Part shown: positions 33,304-42,385 of the stretch, one piece after another
Position numbering within the stretch: position 1 is the first letter of the stretch
Layout of the letters: each line of letters starts with the position of its first letter
Source: Paenibacillus hunanensis
GTDB lineage: Bacteria; Bacillota; Bacilli; Paenibacillales; Paenibacillaceae
Direction of reading: 5' to 3'
Assembly: GCF_014645615.1 (NCBI RefSeq)
Contig: NZ_BMMB01000011.1
Location: forward strand, 55,626 to 119,625
DNA length: 64,000 nucleotides
The notes under the pieces: generated by a model
What the model was told of the DNA's origin: nothing
Database searches by the model: none
What the model saw: the letters and a program-made list of their open reading frames with translations, nothing else
Position numbers and translations under genes: made by a program

Positions 33304-34557
33304 CTATAGCAGATTACGCTCTAGCATCGTCTGCAAAGCCATCAATACTCCCAGCTTCACATGAGAATACGTAAGTCCGCCCTGCATATAGCCAATGTAT
33401 GGTTCACGAATCGGTGCATCGGCAGATAGCTCCAGACTTCCACCCTGAATAAATGTACCTGCCGCCATAATAACCGGATGCTCGTAACCAGGCATATCCC
33501 ACGGCTCTGGCACCACATGGCTGTCTACAGCTGCGGCACGCTGAATCCCCTGTACAAAAGCAATGAGCTGCTGCTCCTGCTGGAAGGATACCGCTTGAAT
33601 CAGATCGGTACGCGGCTCTGCCCAGCCCGGCTTGCTTTTGAAGCCCGCCAGCTCGAACATGGCAGCCGCATATATACTCCCCTTCAGCGCTTGTCCGACA
33701 ATCGTCGGCGCCATATATAATCCCTGATAAATGCCGCGTGTCGTTCCCAGCATCGCCCCAACCTCGCCACCAATGCCTGGTGCAGTTAAACGGTACGAAG
33801 CCAGCTCTACATAGCTACGTTTACCACAAATATAGCCGCCTGTTTCCGCTATACCGCCACCTGGATTTTTGATCAAGGAGCCTGCCATCAGATCCACGCC
33901 GACCTGAGTCGGCTCCAGCGTTTCGGTGAATTCGCCATAACAGTTATCTACAAAAATAATAACATCCTTGTTATAGGAACGAATGCGCTGCACCATTGCT
34001 TCAATATCGGCAATTGTAAATGACGAACGCCAGTCATAGCCACGCGAGCGCTGAATACCAATCACGCGTGTATGCTCATTCATTAGACGCTCAACCTCCG
34101 GCCAGTCCACCTGTCCTTGTTCATTAAGGGCAGCTTCCCCATAACCAATACCAAAGTCGGCTAATGAGCCTTTACCATCATCCGGCTTACCAATCACCTT
34201 ATGCAAGGTGTCGTAAGGACGACCGGTAATGTACAATAGCTCGTCTCCAGGACGTAATACACCAAATAAAGCCGTCGCAATCGTATGCGTACCGGAAGCG
34301 AAATGTGGACGCACCAGTGCAGCTTCGGCACCAAACACCTCCGCATACACATCCTCCAGCACTTCGCGTCCACGATCGTTGTACGCATAGCCAGTGGAGC
34401 CAGCAAAATGATAATCGCTCACTTTATGCTTTTGGAAAGCTTCGATCACCTTCCATTGATTCTTGTCTACAATTCCGTCCAGATTGCGAACGGCTTTATC
34501 GATTAGCTCGTCTGCCTGCGCAGACCACGCTGTAATTCGTTCATCAAAAACAGGCAT
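33304..34557 (-). CDS. PLP-dependent methionine gamma-lyase-like protein (YnbB/aluminium-resistance family)
   Basis: A 417-residue fold-type I pyridoxal-phosphate protein of the YnbB family. Visible features are HFAGSTGYAYNDRGRE near the N-terminus, the cofactor-binding segment FASGTHTIATALFG, FVDNCYGEFTE and the lysine-containing SLIKNPGGGIAETGGY. Annotation as aluminium-resistance protein or methionine gamma-lyase rests on homology and no substrate is proven. The position next to hflX and glnRA is conserved in Bacillales. The ATG at 34557 is preceded by GGGGAGAG; a TTG six codons upstream lacks a site. Confidence 0.88.
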   Translation of the reverse strand: MPVFDERITAWSAQADELIDKAVRNLDGIVDKNQWKVIEAFQKHKVSDYHFAGSTGYAYNDRGREVLEDVYAEVFGAEAALVRPHFASGTHTIATALFGVLRPGDELLYITGRPYDTLHKVIGKPDDGKGSLADFGIGYGEAALNEQGQVDWPEVERLMNEHTRVIGIQRSRGYDWRSSFTIADIEAMVQRIRSYNKDVIIFVDNCYGEFTETLEPTQVGVDLMAGSLIKNPGGGIAETGGYICGKRSYVELASYRLTAPGIGGEVGAMLGTTRGIYQGLYMAPTIVGQALKGSIYAAAMFELAGFKSKPGWAEPRTDLIQAVSFQQEQQLIAFVQGIQRAAAVDSHVVPEPWDMPGYEHPVIMAAGTFIQGGSLELSADAPIREPYIGYMQGGLTYSHVKLGVLMALQTMLERNLL

Positions 34558-34581
34558 GCTTGTCTCTCCCCACAATGATAA

Positions 34582-34605
34582 CCCGCCCCAAACAGCTCGG
34601 GCGGG
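34582..34605. repeat. GC-rich inverted repeat upstream of the ynbB-like gene
   Basis: CCCGCCC / GGGCGGG with a ten-base loop. On the minus strand it is followed by only TT, so it is either a weak hflX terminator or a 5' leader hairpin of the ynbB-like mRNA. Confidence 0.45.
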
Positions 34606-34911
34606 CTCGTTTTATATGTCCGTTCCTGATTGATCACCATGGCTCGGCTACATTTTCTAAGCTGACGTTATAATGGCTCCCAGACGTAGATAAGCCTAAT
34701 ACGTCTAAGTTGCCATTACACAAAAAACAGGTCGATAGCTTTCTTGATCGCGCTTCATATTTTACATGCTACGATAGGTTAAGAAAAGCCTTATCACGAA
34801 TTGTCGTAATTTTGTCACTTTGTGCGTTATATTTGATGCGTTTCGTGCCTGAGCAGGAACGTCAACATAACGTGTACGAATGTTCGTCTGTATGATTTTC
34901 GAGTAAAAGCT

Positions 34912-34989
34912 ATCCTGCTTATTGGGCTCGAATTTAAACATGGCGTCGTTCTCTTCATCGTCCTGCTGTATCACGCTACTGAAGCTCAG
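34912..34989 (-). pseudogene. Degenerate duplicate of the hflX 3' end
   Basis: Read on the minus strand this stretch encodes LSFSSVIQQDDEENDAMF followed by KFEPNKQD, against LYSFSSVIEQDYEENDAIF and KVELNKVD near the true HflX C-terminus. By hand alignment roughly three quarters of the bases agree over 78 bp. It starts about 40 bp past the hflX stop. The frame continues for about 50 unrelated codons (to 34762). There is no ribosome-binding site and no start codon at the homologous point. Confidence 0.75.
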
Positions 34990-35026
34990 TAGCGCCCTAC
35001 AGCGATAAGGGACACGCTACTTCAAC

Positions 35027-36316
35027 CTAGCTGCGCACCTCATACTCTTGCAGACGATAACCAAACTTCTCGTAATCCACCTTATTCAGCTCAACTTTAA
35101 AAATGGCATCATTCTCTTCATAGTCCTGCTCAATCACACTGCTAAAGCTATATAGCTGGGCAATCAGATCACCACGATCTGCTGGAATACGATAGATGCG
35201 CTGACCGCCGCCAAGCTGCTCTTGAATAAGCTGCTTGATCTGCTCCAGATCTGACTCTGTGTAGGCGCTAACGCGCAGATGATGGCGATCCGATGGTATC
35301 ATCTCTAACTGGGCAGGCGAGCACAGATCGATTTTGTTATACAGTACAATCTGATCCTTACTGCCAGCACCAAGCTCCTGCAAAATCTCATCCACCACTG
35401 CCATCTGCTCGTCACGACGTTCAGACGATGCATCTACAACATGCAGGATCAGATCCGCTTCATTCACTTCCTCCAGTGTGGCACGGAAGGCAGCGACCAG
35501 ATCATGCGGCAGATTTTGAATAAAACCTACCGTATCGGTAAGCACAATTTCCTTACCACCCGGAAGCTCCAGTGTACGCGAAGTCGGATCAAGGGTTGCG
35601 AATAGCTGATTTTGGATATATACATCCGCGTCAGTGAGCTGCTTGAGCAGGGTGGATTTACCAGCATTCGTATAGCCGACCAGTGCAACCTGCACAACGC
35701 CAGACTTTTTACGACGTTCACGGTACAGGGTACGGTGACGCATCACCTCTTCTAGTTGTCTTTTCAGATCGGTGATCCGAGTGCGGATATGGCGGCGATC
35801 GGTTTCAAGCTTCGTTTCACCCGGTCCACGTGTACCGATACCGCCACCGAGACGAGACAGGTTTTTCCCCTGTCCAGATAAACGTGGCAGCAAATAGCTG
35901 TACTGTGCTAGCTCTACCTGCAAAATACCCTCGCGCGTTTTGGCACGCTGGGCGAAAATATCCAGAATCAGCTGCGTACGGTCGATAATCTTCGCATCCA
36001 GATGCTCCTCCAGATTACGCACCTGCGCGCCGGATAGCTCCTGATCGAAAATGACGGTGTTCGCTCCCAGTGCTTCCAGCAGGATACGAAGCTCCTCCAC
36101 CTTACCTTTACCGATAAACCAGCGTGTATCCGGTGTCTCACGGTTCTGTGTCATCTGCTCTAGCACTTCAACCCCAGCCGTCTCAGCAAGGCTCACCAGC
36201 TCTTGAATGGAGCCTTCCGTGTTGGTTCCATTGCGTTTGTCCATTTGTGTGATCAGACTGACCAGCACAGCTCGTGCCTGCTGCTCTGTCCCTGTATCAT
36301 GTGTTACCTGTTTCAT
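35027..36316 (-). CDS. hflX: ribosome-associated GTPase HflX
   Basis: A 429-residue GTPase that binds ribosomes and splits stalled or hibernating 70S particles. The N-terminal nucleotide-binding-like domain (GNPRQIRNLEEHL-type, here GAQVRNLEEHL) and the glycine-rich linker RLGGGIGTRGPGETKLE are followed by the G domain: GYTNAGKSTLL (P-loop), DTVGFI (G3), NKID (G4). The C-terminal tail is intact here and partly duplicated just downstream. Start at 36316, seven bases after AAGGAG; the ATG two codons earlier is too close. Confidence 0.95.
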   Translation of the reverse strand: MKQVTHDTGTEQQARAVLVSLITQMDKRNGTNTEGSIQELVSLAETAGVEVLEQMTQNRETPDTRWFIGKGKVEELRILLEALGANTVIFDQELSGAQVRNLEEHLDAKIIDRTQLILDIFAQRAKTREGILQVELAQYSYLLPRLSGQGKNLSRLGGGIGTRGPGETKLETDRRHIRTRITDLKRQLEEVMRHRTLYRERRKKSGVVQVALVGYTNAGKSTLLKQLTDADVYIQNQLFATLDPTSRTLELPGGKEIVLTDTVGFIQNLPHDLVAAFRATLEEVNEADLILHVVDASSERRDEQMAVVDEILQELGAGSKDQIVLYNKIDLCSPAQLEMIPSDRHHLRVSAYTESDLEQIKQLIQEQLGGGQRIYRIPADRGDLIAQLYSFSSVIEQDYEENDAIFKVELNKVDYEKFGYRLQEYEVRS

Positions 36317-36436
36317 GGGCATTCTCCTTAGTAATCGAAGTTGTTCAGGGTTGTATCAGAAGAGTGATCGCCTCGTAAACAGGATGCTGCCTTTCCATCA
36401 TAACGATGCTTTGTTTACCGCTACCTTTTCCTGTGC

Positions 36437-36985
36437 TTATGAGTGATGCTCACGACCAAACAAGCTACGACGATGCTTGAGCGAAAGCGGAAACAGCGGA
36501 AAAGCATGCGCATCGATCTGCTTCAGCAGTCGGCGTGCCGTTGCGTGCGCCAGTTGATAATCCTGCTGCGTAATGACACGACGACGTAATGCATCATCCA
36601 GCTCATCTTCATCCAGCAGAAAAATCTGTCCATCCTTCATCACGACGATGTCGAGATACAAATCGTCGAACCACGGCACTCCCTGATCCGTGATTCCCTG
36701 TGTTTTGCAAATATCAATATACCATTCGATAATCTCCTGCCGATCATCAAACATGGCTGTGACTACATAGTTCGCATTTTCGGGGTAATACTGCATCCAT
36801 GAATACTCAGCAGCAGCAATGCAGAATCTTCGACCTCCGTAAATTTTGTACAGTGGCTCGCGTAGTCGGTTCATATGGTACAGTGTCACATATCCTGTAA
36901 AAATATTGTTATTGACGTAGCGGCGAGTATAGCTGCGTTGAATGACACGCCGCCAGTTCGCTCGGTCTGCAAATTTACGTTTCAT
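36437..36985 (-). CDS. DUF402 protein (YgaC/Ntdp-like nucleoside tri-/diphosphatase)
   Basis: A 182-residue DUF402 protein. The conserved core contains YYPENANYVVTAMFDD, EIIEWYIDIC and VPWFDDLYLDIVV, whose acidic residues coordinate divalent metals in characterised staphylococcal homologues that hydrolyse nucleoside tri- and diphosphates. No signal peptide. It lies between the PBP gene and hflX, in the same direction; function in this organism is inferred by family only. Confidence 0.82.
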   Translation of the reverse strand: MKRKFADRANWRRVIQRSYTRRYVNNNIFTGYVTLYHMNRLREPLYKIYGGRRFCIAAAEYSWMQYYPENANYVVTAMFDDRQEIIEWYIDICKTQGITDQGVPWFDDLYLDIVVMKDGQIFLLDEDELDDALRRRVITQQDYQLAHATARRLLKQIDAHAFPLFPLSLKHRRSLFGREHHS

Positions 36986-37054
36986 GGAAGCGTCCCTTTC
37001 CTACAAAGTAACTTCAGAATAGCATATTTACAGCACAGGCTCAAAAAAATCCTG

Positions 37055-37090
37055 CAAAAAAGCCTCCAATCGCGTGGATTGGAGGCTTTT
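37055..37090 (-). terminator. Terminator of the PBP1 gene
   Basis: On the minus strand AAAAGCCTCCAATC / GATTGGAGGCTTTT with a five-base loop, then TTTTTTG. A second T-run follows a few bases on. It lies 17 bases past the stop. Confidence 0.92.
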
Positions 37091-37106
37091 GAAGATACGA
37101 GAAGGC

Positions 37107-39812
37107 TTATGGCGTAGATGGCGGTGCTGTCGTTGTACCATCTGGCGACGTGGTTGTACTGTCTGTTCCATCAGATGAAGGGGGCGTTGTCCCCGGTGTT
37201 GTCGTACCCGGAGCTGCACCACCGTTATCTGTTTGTGCACCACTATCTGTACCCGTTTGTCCGCCATCCGTCGTTCCGGTTCCAGTATCGGTTGAACCGC
37301 TACCTGGACCAGTCGCTGGACCTCCATTGCCATTGCCGTTACCCTGATTACCATTTCCATTACCCGGCCCATTGCCTGGACCATTTCCAGAACCCGGGCC
37401 ATTCTCTTCGCCTGTAGGCGGAGTGGAAGGCTCTCCTCCCGGTGGAACAACACCGTCTGGATTATCTGTTTGTTCAGGGCTTGCCTGTTCAATCGTAATT
37501 CGAGCGGTGTTGGAGGCATCTGATTGAGCGCCATCCGCCGTTACAGCAGTCACATAATATTCGTAGGTCGCACCTGGAGTTACCGCGGCATCTGTTGCAG
37601 CATTGCCAGATACTCCATTGGCAATCGCATTAAACTCAGTTGCCGTGCTTTCCTTACGATATACCGTGTAGCTAGTCGCGCCATCTACTGCTTTCCATGA
37701 TAGAGCAACTGCCTGACTGTTCTGATCAAATGAAGCACTCAGCCCGGTTACAGCAGCTGGTGGTTGCTGTGGCTGCTCTTCCGGTGTTTCCTCTACCGGT
37801 GGTGGAGCGACCTCATCTGGAGCATCAAAGTTTTGCACCGGATAACCTTCCAGTGCAGGTCCCATTACAGCTGCAAACATCGCTGCGGCACGACCACTAC
37901 CGTCTTTGAGCAGATGATTGCGATCTGGCTGGTCATAGCCCATCCAGATGGCTGCTGTCCATTCCTTCGTATATCCAGCAAACCAGATATCACGGTTGGC
38001 ACTGCTACGCAAACCGGAAATGCCGTGCTGCGTCGTACCTGTTTTGCCGGCTACTGGACGATTGATTTGCGCCCGTTTACCTGTACCGTTTTGTACGACA
38101 TTTTGCAGCATCTGAGTCATTTCGTCTGTGGCCTGCTTATTCAGCACTTGTGTTGATTTCATGTCATTTTTGTACACTTCGGCACCGGTGCTATCACTAA
38201 TACTCTTGACCGCATACGCTGGCATGTACGTTCCACCATCGGCGAATACACGATAGGCTTGCGCCATCTCCAGGGTATTCGTACCTTTGCTCAGACCGCC
38301 CAGCGCAATCGCCAGGTTGCGATCATCCGCTGTCAGGTTGAAGCCTACAGACTTCGCATAGTTAATACCTGCATCAATCCCGATCTGATTCAGCAGCCAT
38401 ACCGCTGGAATATTGACGGAATCCTCCAGCGCCGCGGTCATCGAGATGGAGCTAGAATAGCCGCCATGCAAGTTATTTGGACAATAGCTACCAAAACATT
38501 GCTTTTCATTGTTGAGCATTGAGTTGGAATTATAATTGCCACTTTGTAGTGCTGGTGCATAGGAGATGATCGGCTTGAATGCTGAGCCTGGCTGACGATG
38601 ACTTGTTACACGGCTAAAGTTACCTGCCTTGTAATCGCGTCCACCGAGCAGGGCGACAATGCCGCCTGTATCGTTGTTAACGATAACCATTGAACCCTGT
38701 ACCTTCACATCATCCGAGCTCTTTTCAAACAATTCATCATTGTTGAATGCATCTTCAAGTGTCTTTTGCGCTTTGGCATCCATCGTCGTGTAGATATTGT
38801 ATCCGCCACGGTTCAGATCATCCGCGCTCAGACCTGTCTCATCTTCTGCTTCCTGCATTGCATATTCGATAAAGGCATCATATTGAGATTCCTTTTTCGG
38901 TGGCTGGTAATCATATACAACGCTCTCTGCTTCTTTCTCCTGCGCTGCTGTAATGTAGCCCTGCTGCTGCATAAGCTGTAGGACAACGGCACGTCGTTGC
39001 TGCGACAGATCCGGGTTACTTAACGGGCTATAACGCGAAGGTGCTTTTGGCAAGCCTGCTAGCGTAGCAATCTGCCACAGCTTCAGCTTGCTAAGATCAC
39101 TCACGCCAAAGTAAGTCTCTGCGGCTTCCTTGATACCGTATGCGCCAGAACCAAAGTAAATCCGATTCAAATACGTCGTAATAATCGCTTCTTTGGTCAT
39201 TTTACGTTCAATCGCCAGAGCGATCGATACTTCGGTTGCTTTACGGAAGAAGGTCTTATCTGTATTCAAAAACACGTTTTTCGCAAGCTGCTGGGTAATC
39301 GTACTTCCGCCCTCAACCGCAGAGCGGGCGATCACGTCACGCACGGCAGCACGCCCGATCGACCACAGGTCTACGCCCTGATGATCGAAAAATCGTCTGT
39401 CCTCTGTAGCGACAAACGCTTCGACAACTTCCTTCGGTATATCCTCGTATTTAACTGGATCACCTGTGCGTACACTACGCTGCAAAATGAGCGTTCCGTT
39501 GCGATCATAGACCTTGGTTGGCTCGCTTACAGCGAGTTTGTTGATGTTTTCCTCATAGATCTTTTCTCCACTGACCATAATGAACAGGTAAGCGGCAAGC
39601 GCACAAAATATTCCCAGTGCAGTTACACCGAATAACGTCCAAAAGACTTTTTTACCCGTTATCCGCTTCTTTTTCTTTTTACCGCCATTGCCACCACCGT
39701 TACCGCCGCCACCGGAGCCCGATGTACTGTTACGATTCGGACGCGCTGGACGCGTTGTTGTTGGACGACTTGGCTGGCTTCTGTCACTGCGGGATAGTTG
39801 CTGTCTTGGCAT
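37107..39812 (-). CDS. class A penicillin-binding protein (PBP1) with FN3 domain and low-complexity tail
   Basis: A 901-residue bifunctional peptidoglycan synthase. A basic, Gly-rich cytoplasmic leader (1-50) and one membrane anchor (~53-80) precede the GT51 glycosyltransferase (EDRRFFDHQGVD, EGGSTITQQLAKN) and the transpeptidase (SxxK in PGSAFKPI, SxN in EDSVNIPA, KTGTT). A fibronectin type III domain follows (~690-780). The last ~110 residues are a Gly/Asn/Pro/Thr-rich tail, probably in the wall. The leader and tail are low complexity. Upstream of DUF402 and downstream of hfq. Confidence 0.93.
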   Translation of the reverse strand: MPRQQLSRSDRSQPSRPTTTRPARPNRNSTSGSGGGGNGGGNGGKKKKKRITGKKVFWTLFGVTALGIFCALAAYLFIMVSGEKIYEENINKLAVSEPTKVYDRNGTLILQRSVRTGDPVKYEDIPKEVVEAFVATEDRRFFDHQGVDLWSIGRAAVRDVIARSAVEGGSTITQQLAKNVFLNTDKTFFRKATEVSIALAIERKMTKEAIITTYLNRIYFGSGAYGIKEAAETYFGVSDLSKLKLWQIATLAGLPKAPSRYSPLSNPDLSQQRRAVVLQLMQQQGYITAAQEKEAESVVYDYQPPKKESQYDAFIEYAMQEAEDETGLSADDLNRGGYNIYTTMDAKAQKTLEDAFNNDELFEKSSDDVKVQGSMVIVNNDTGGIVALLGGRDYKAGNFSRVTSHRQPGSAFKPIISYAPALQSGNYNSNSMLNNEKQCFGSYCPNNLHGGYSSSISMTAALEDSVNIPAVWLLNQIGIDAGINYAKSVGFNLTADDRNLAIALGGLSKGTNTLEMAQAYRVFADGGTYMPAYAVKSISDSTGAEVYKNDMKSTQVLNKQATDEMTQMLQNVVQNGTGKRAQINRPVAGKTGTTQHGISGLRSSANRDIWFAGYTKEWTAAIWMGYDQPDRNHLLKDGSGRAAAMFAAVMGPALEGYPVQNFDAPDEVAPPPVEETPEEQPQQPPAAVTGLSASFDQNSQAVALSWKAVDGATSYTVYRKESTATEFNAIANGVSGNAATDAAVTPGATYEYYVTAVTADGAQSDASNTARITIEQASPEQTDNPDGVVPPGGEPSTPPTGEENGPGSGNGPGNGPGNGNGNQGNGNGNGGPATGPGSGSTDTGTGTTDGGQTGTDSGAQTDNGGAAPGTTTPGTTPPSSDGTDSTTTSPDGTTTAPPSTP

Positions 39813-39892
39813 TGTTTATTCTGACTCCCTTTCGGTAAACCATGTAGTGCATTTCATTGCTAACATGCTGGACAGGTATTGGAAAGAAAAGA

Positions 39893-39913
39893 ACAACCCT
39901 GAGAAGGGGTTGT
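39893..39913 (-). terminator. Terminator of hfq
   Basis: On the minus strand ACAACCC / GGGTTGT with a seven-base loop, followed by the T-rich TTCTTTTCTTTCC. About 110 bases past the hfq stop. Confidence 0.6.
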
Positions 39914-40023
39914 CCAATTCTTTCTCTTCATTAAACGATATACAAAGCATAAAAGTTTCAATTCAAATGTACAACAAATCACATAGCAGATAAGTTGCAC
40001 AGTGTACCGCATCGCAATGCGGA

Positions 40024-40263
40024 TCAGGTCTCGCTTTGATTATCCTGCATGAGGGATACGTTGCGTGACGGAGTAAACGTAGATACGGCATGCTTGTAGA
40101 TCATTTGCTGACGACCATCGCTATCTACCATGATGGTGAAGTTATCAAATGCCTTAATTGTGCCACGAATCTGGAATCCATTTACGAGGTATACTGTCAC
40201 TGGAATATTTTCCTTGCGCAATTGATTTAAAAAAGTATCCTGAATGTTAATAGATTTGTTCAT
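40024..40263 (-). CDS. hfq: RNA-binding protein Hfq
   Basis: A 79-residue Sm-like RNA chaperone that forms hexamers. Sm1 (QDTFLNQLRKENIPVTVYLV, then NGFQIRG) and Sm2 (YKHAVSTF, the usual YKHA motif) are intact. The ATG at 40263 is seven bases after GGGGGT; an upstream in-frame start at 40278 has no site. Downstream of miaA as in many bacteria, but separated by a tandem repeat. Confidence 0.95.
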   Translation of the reverse strand: MNKSINIQDTFLNQLRKENIPVTVYLVNGFQIRGTIKAFDNFTIMVDSDGRQQMIYKHAVSTFTPSRNVSLMQDNQSET

Positions 40264-40362
40264 TGACCGTACCCCCAAGTGATTATTAATTCAGCATTGG
40301 CTCAATGCTCAATTGGATAAAAAATGTGATACCTGTTGGTGCTGGATGCGATTTAGGTAGTG

Positions 40363-40503
40363 TGGATTTTATGCTTCGCAAAAATCCCTTTTTCATTTCA
40401 CACCGTGTGAGCAGATCACTCACACTGGAGCAGTATGGATTTTATGCTTTGCAAAAATCCCTTTCTCATTTTACACCGTGTGAGCAGATCACTCACACTG
40501 GAG
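40363..40503. repeat. Tandem 73-bp duplication spanning the miaA stop
   Basis: Two 68-bp homologous segments (40363-40430 and 40436-40503) recur at a 73-bp period with about three differences. Each contains two hairpins: GGATTTT ... AAAATCC and GTGTGAG ... CTCACAC. The second copy covers the last 11 bases of miaA, so the unit seems to have arisen by duplicating the miaA 3' end and its downstream hairpins. It fills most of the miaA-hfq gap. Confidence 0.9.
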
Positions 40504-41497
40504 TTGTTGAAGTATATTCCCTATCGCGGTATAAAGTTCCTGCTACAATGTCATATACTTTATCGATGTGCTGTTCTTTATTTTCCACATCAGTCACATC
40601 CACCCAGTGAATATCATGCATATGGCGGAACCAGGATAGCTGTCGTTTGGCAAAGCGCCGCGTATCGCGCTTGAGCAAAACAACTGCTTCTTTCAGGCTT
40701 GTGCCACCAGTCAGATAGGTAGCAATCTCTTTGTAGCCCAGCCCCTGCATCGCCACCATTCCGGGGGTATATCCCTGATTCAGCAGATGCTGCACCTCAT
40801 CCAGCAAGCCTTCATCCAGCATCTGATCAATCCGTGCTTCAATACGTTTATATAGCATTTCCCTATCCATTGTCAAACCGACGATACACAATTCATATGG
40901 CGAGGTGCGAGTCTGGCCTGCAAGCTGGTCAGACAGCTTTACTCCAGTCAAATGATGTACCTCCAGCGCGCGGATAATGCGTCGTTGATCATTCGGATGC
41001 AGTCGATTAGCCGTTTGCGGATCAACAGCAGCGAGGCGATCATGCAGCGCCTGTGCGCCGTGCTGCTCTGCATATTCCGTCTGTTCACGGCGAAATTCCT
41101 CATCTGCTCCGCTCTCGCTAAACTGAAATTCATAGCTGACCGATTCCACATATAGTCCTGTACCACCAACGATAAATGGCAATTTACCGCGGCTACTAAT
41201 ATCCGGAATTAGCTCCCGACAGCGTTGTTGAAACTCGGCTGCCGAGAACGCTTCGCTCGGATCGTGAATGTCGATCAGATGGTGGGGAATGCCTTGCATT
41301 TCTTCTGGCTTGATTTTAGCTGTACCGATATCCATACCACGGTACACCTGCATAGAATCACCAGAGATAATTTCTGCGTCAAATCGCTTGGCAATTTCAA
41401 TACTTATTGCGGTTTTTCCGACCGCAGTCGGTCCGATCAATACAAGCAGCTTGGGCTTGTCTGTTGTGTGACCCGTTGGCCCAAACGGCGTATTCAT
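40493..41497 (-). CDS. miaA: tRNA dimethylallyltransferase
   Basis: Transfers dimethylallyl from DMAPP to A37 of tRNAs reading UNN codons. The 334-residue length is typical. The P-loop GPTAVGKTAIS, the segment ISGDSMQVYRGMDIGTAK and IPHHLIDI are all present. GGAGTG is eight bases before the ATG. The start overlaps the upstream methyltransferase stop by four bases. Its 3' end is included in a tandem duplication. Confidence 0.96.
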   Translation of the reverse strand: MNTPFGPTGHTTDKPKLLVLIGPTAVGKTAISIEIAKRFDAEIISGDSMQVYRGMDIGTAKIKPEEMQGIPHHLIDIHDPSEAFSAAEFQQRCRELIPDISSRGKLPFIVGGTGLYVESVSYEFQFSESGADEEFRREQTEYAEQHGAQALHDRLAAVDPQTANRLHPNDQRRIIRALEVHHLTGVKLSDQLAGQTRTSPYELCIVGLTMDREMLYKRIEARIDQMLDEGLLDEVQHLLNQGYTPGMVAMQGLGYKEIATYLTGGTSLKEAVVLLKRDTRRFAKRQLSWFRHMHDIHWVDVTDVENKEQHIDKVYDIVAGTLYRDREYTSTTPV

Positions 41498-42267
41498 GGG
41501 TAAATCACTCCATATTCTATTTTCGACTTTTTACGTCGGATACGCTTGAATCCAAGACGTTCATATTCGGGACTGTCCCATTTTTCCTTGAGCAGCACCG
41601 CTTTTCGTGCAACACGTATGGCATGGGCAATCGCATCGGGATGAAGTGCATGATCATTCGCAAAGCCACGTAGTGGCGCAATAGCAGCCGACTCATGCAC
41701 TGCCTCTCGAAACATCGGATCAAAATAGACGATATCCATACTTTTATCCGGCAATTGGCTTAGATACGATAGATGATTCTGATTGACTACTTCGATGCGC
41801 TTCATCGCTTCATCAAAAGGCAAAAGACCTGTTTTATGACTGCGAAGCCCTTCGGTTAACAGCATCGATAAGGGCAACGAGCTTTCGAGTGAAGTTACTG
41901 AGCCAGTAGGCCCAGTTGCCAGCGCAAATACGAGCGAATCAGCACCAAGACCTGCGGTGCAGTCCAGTATCTGATCTCCTGGCTTGAGCATTGCTGTACT
42001 GACCATCACATCCTCCTCACCCTTGAGCAAGCGCTTAGCACGGACAAATGCCATACTCGGATGGAAGAACATCGCTTTTTCACCAGGCTGCACGAGTCGT
42101 ACTTCATTTTCAACCAGTACCATGACAGGCACATTGCCATTATCGCTTGCCAGTCGTGTCACCGATCGTCCTCTGCGCGGGACATAGCGTACAGCGAACT
42201 CCTCCGCCAGCTTTTGGGCACGCTCTAGCGTGGCTACCGAAGGCTCATCGCCTGTAGTTATTAACAT
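41494..42267 (-). CDS. class I SAM-dependent methyltransferase (RsmJ-like)
   Basis: A 257-residue methyltransferase. The SAM-binding motif is ILDCTAGLGADSLVFA, and the catalytic-strand motif is DIVYFDPMFR, similar to the DPMF signature of RsmJ-type rRNA methyltransferases. The target (rRNA, tRNA or other) is not proven. Start at ATG 42267, nine bases after GGAG; two upstream ATGs lack good sites. Overlaps miaA by four bases, so co-translation with a tRNA-modifying enzyme suggests an RNA target. Confidence 0.8.
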   Translation of the reverse strand: MLITTGDEPSVATLERAQKLAEEFAVRYVPRRGRSVTRLASDNGNVPVMVLVENEVRLVQPGEKAMFFHPSMAFVRAKRLLKGEEDVMVSTAMLKPGDQILDCTAGLGADSLVFALATGPTGSVTSLESSLPLSMLLTEGLRSHKTGLLPFDEAMKRIEVVNQNHLSYLSQLPDKSMDIVYFDPMFREAVHESAAIAPLRGFANDHALHPDAIAHAIRVARKAVLLKEKWDSPEYERLGFKRIRRKKSKIEYGVIYP

Positions 42268-42385
42268 AGCTTCATTCTCCATTCTTCTTGCGGTAACCAG
42301 TAGCAGTCTCACACATCAAAGTATAAGCGATTCCTAGCTTAACTAAATTAGGATCGTACATCACCTCTGACGAGACTGCTTCCCC

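Noticed and set aside
34762..34974. A 70-codon frame as a real small protein gene
   Set aside because: Its first part is a degenerate copy of the hflX end, with no ribosome-binding site and an unrelated remainder.
37028..37534. Frames on both strands within the PBP1 low-complexity tail
   Set aside because: They are explained by the GC-rich repetitive codons of the Gly/Asn/Thr-rich tail.
40363..40503. CRISPR or REP-type array
   Set aside because: Only two units, directly adjacent, covering a gene end; better explained as a local tandem duplication.
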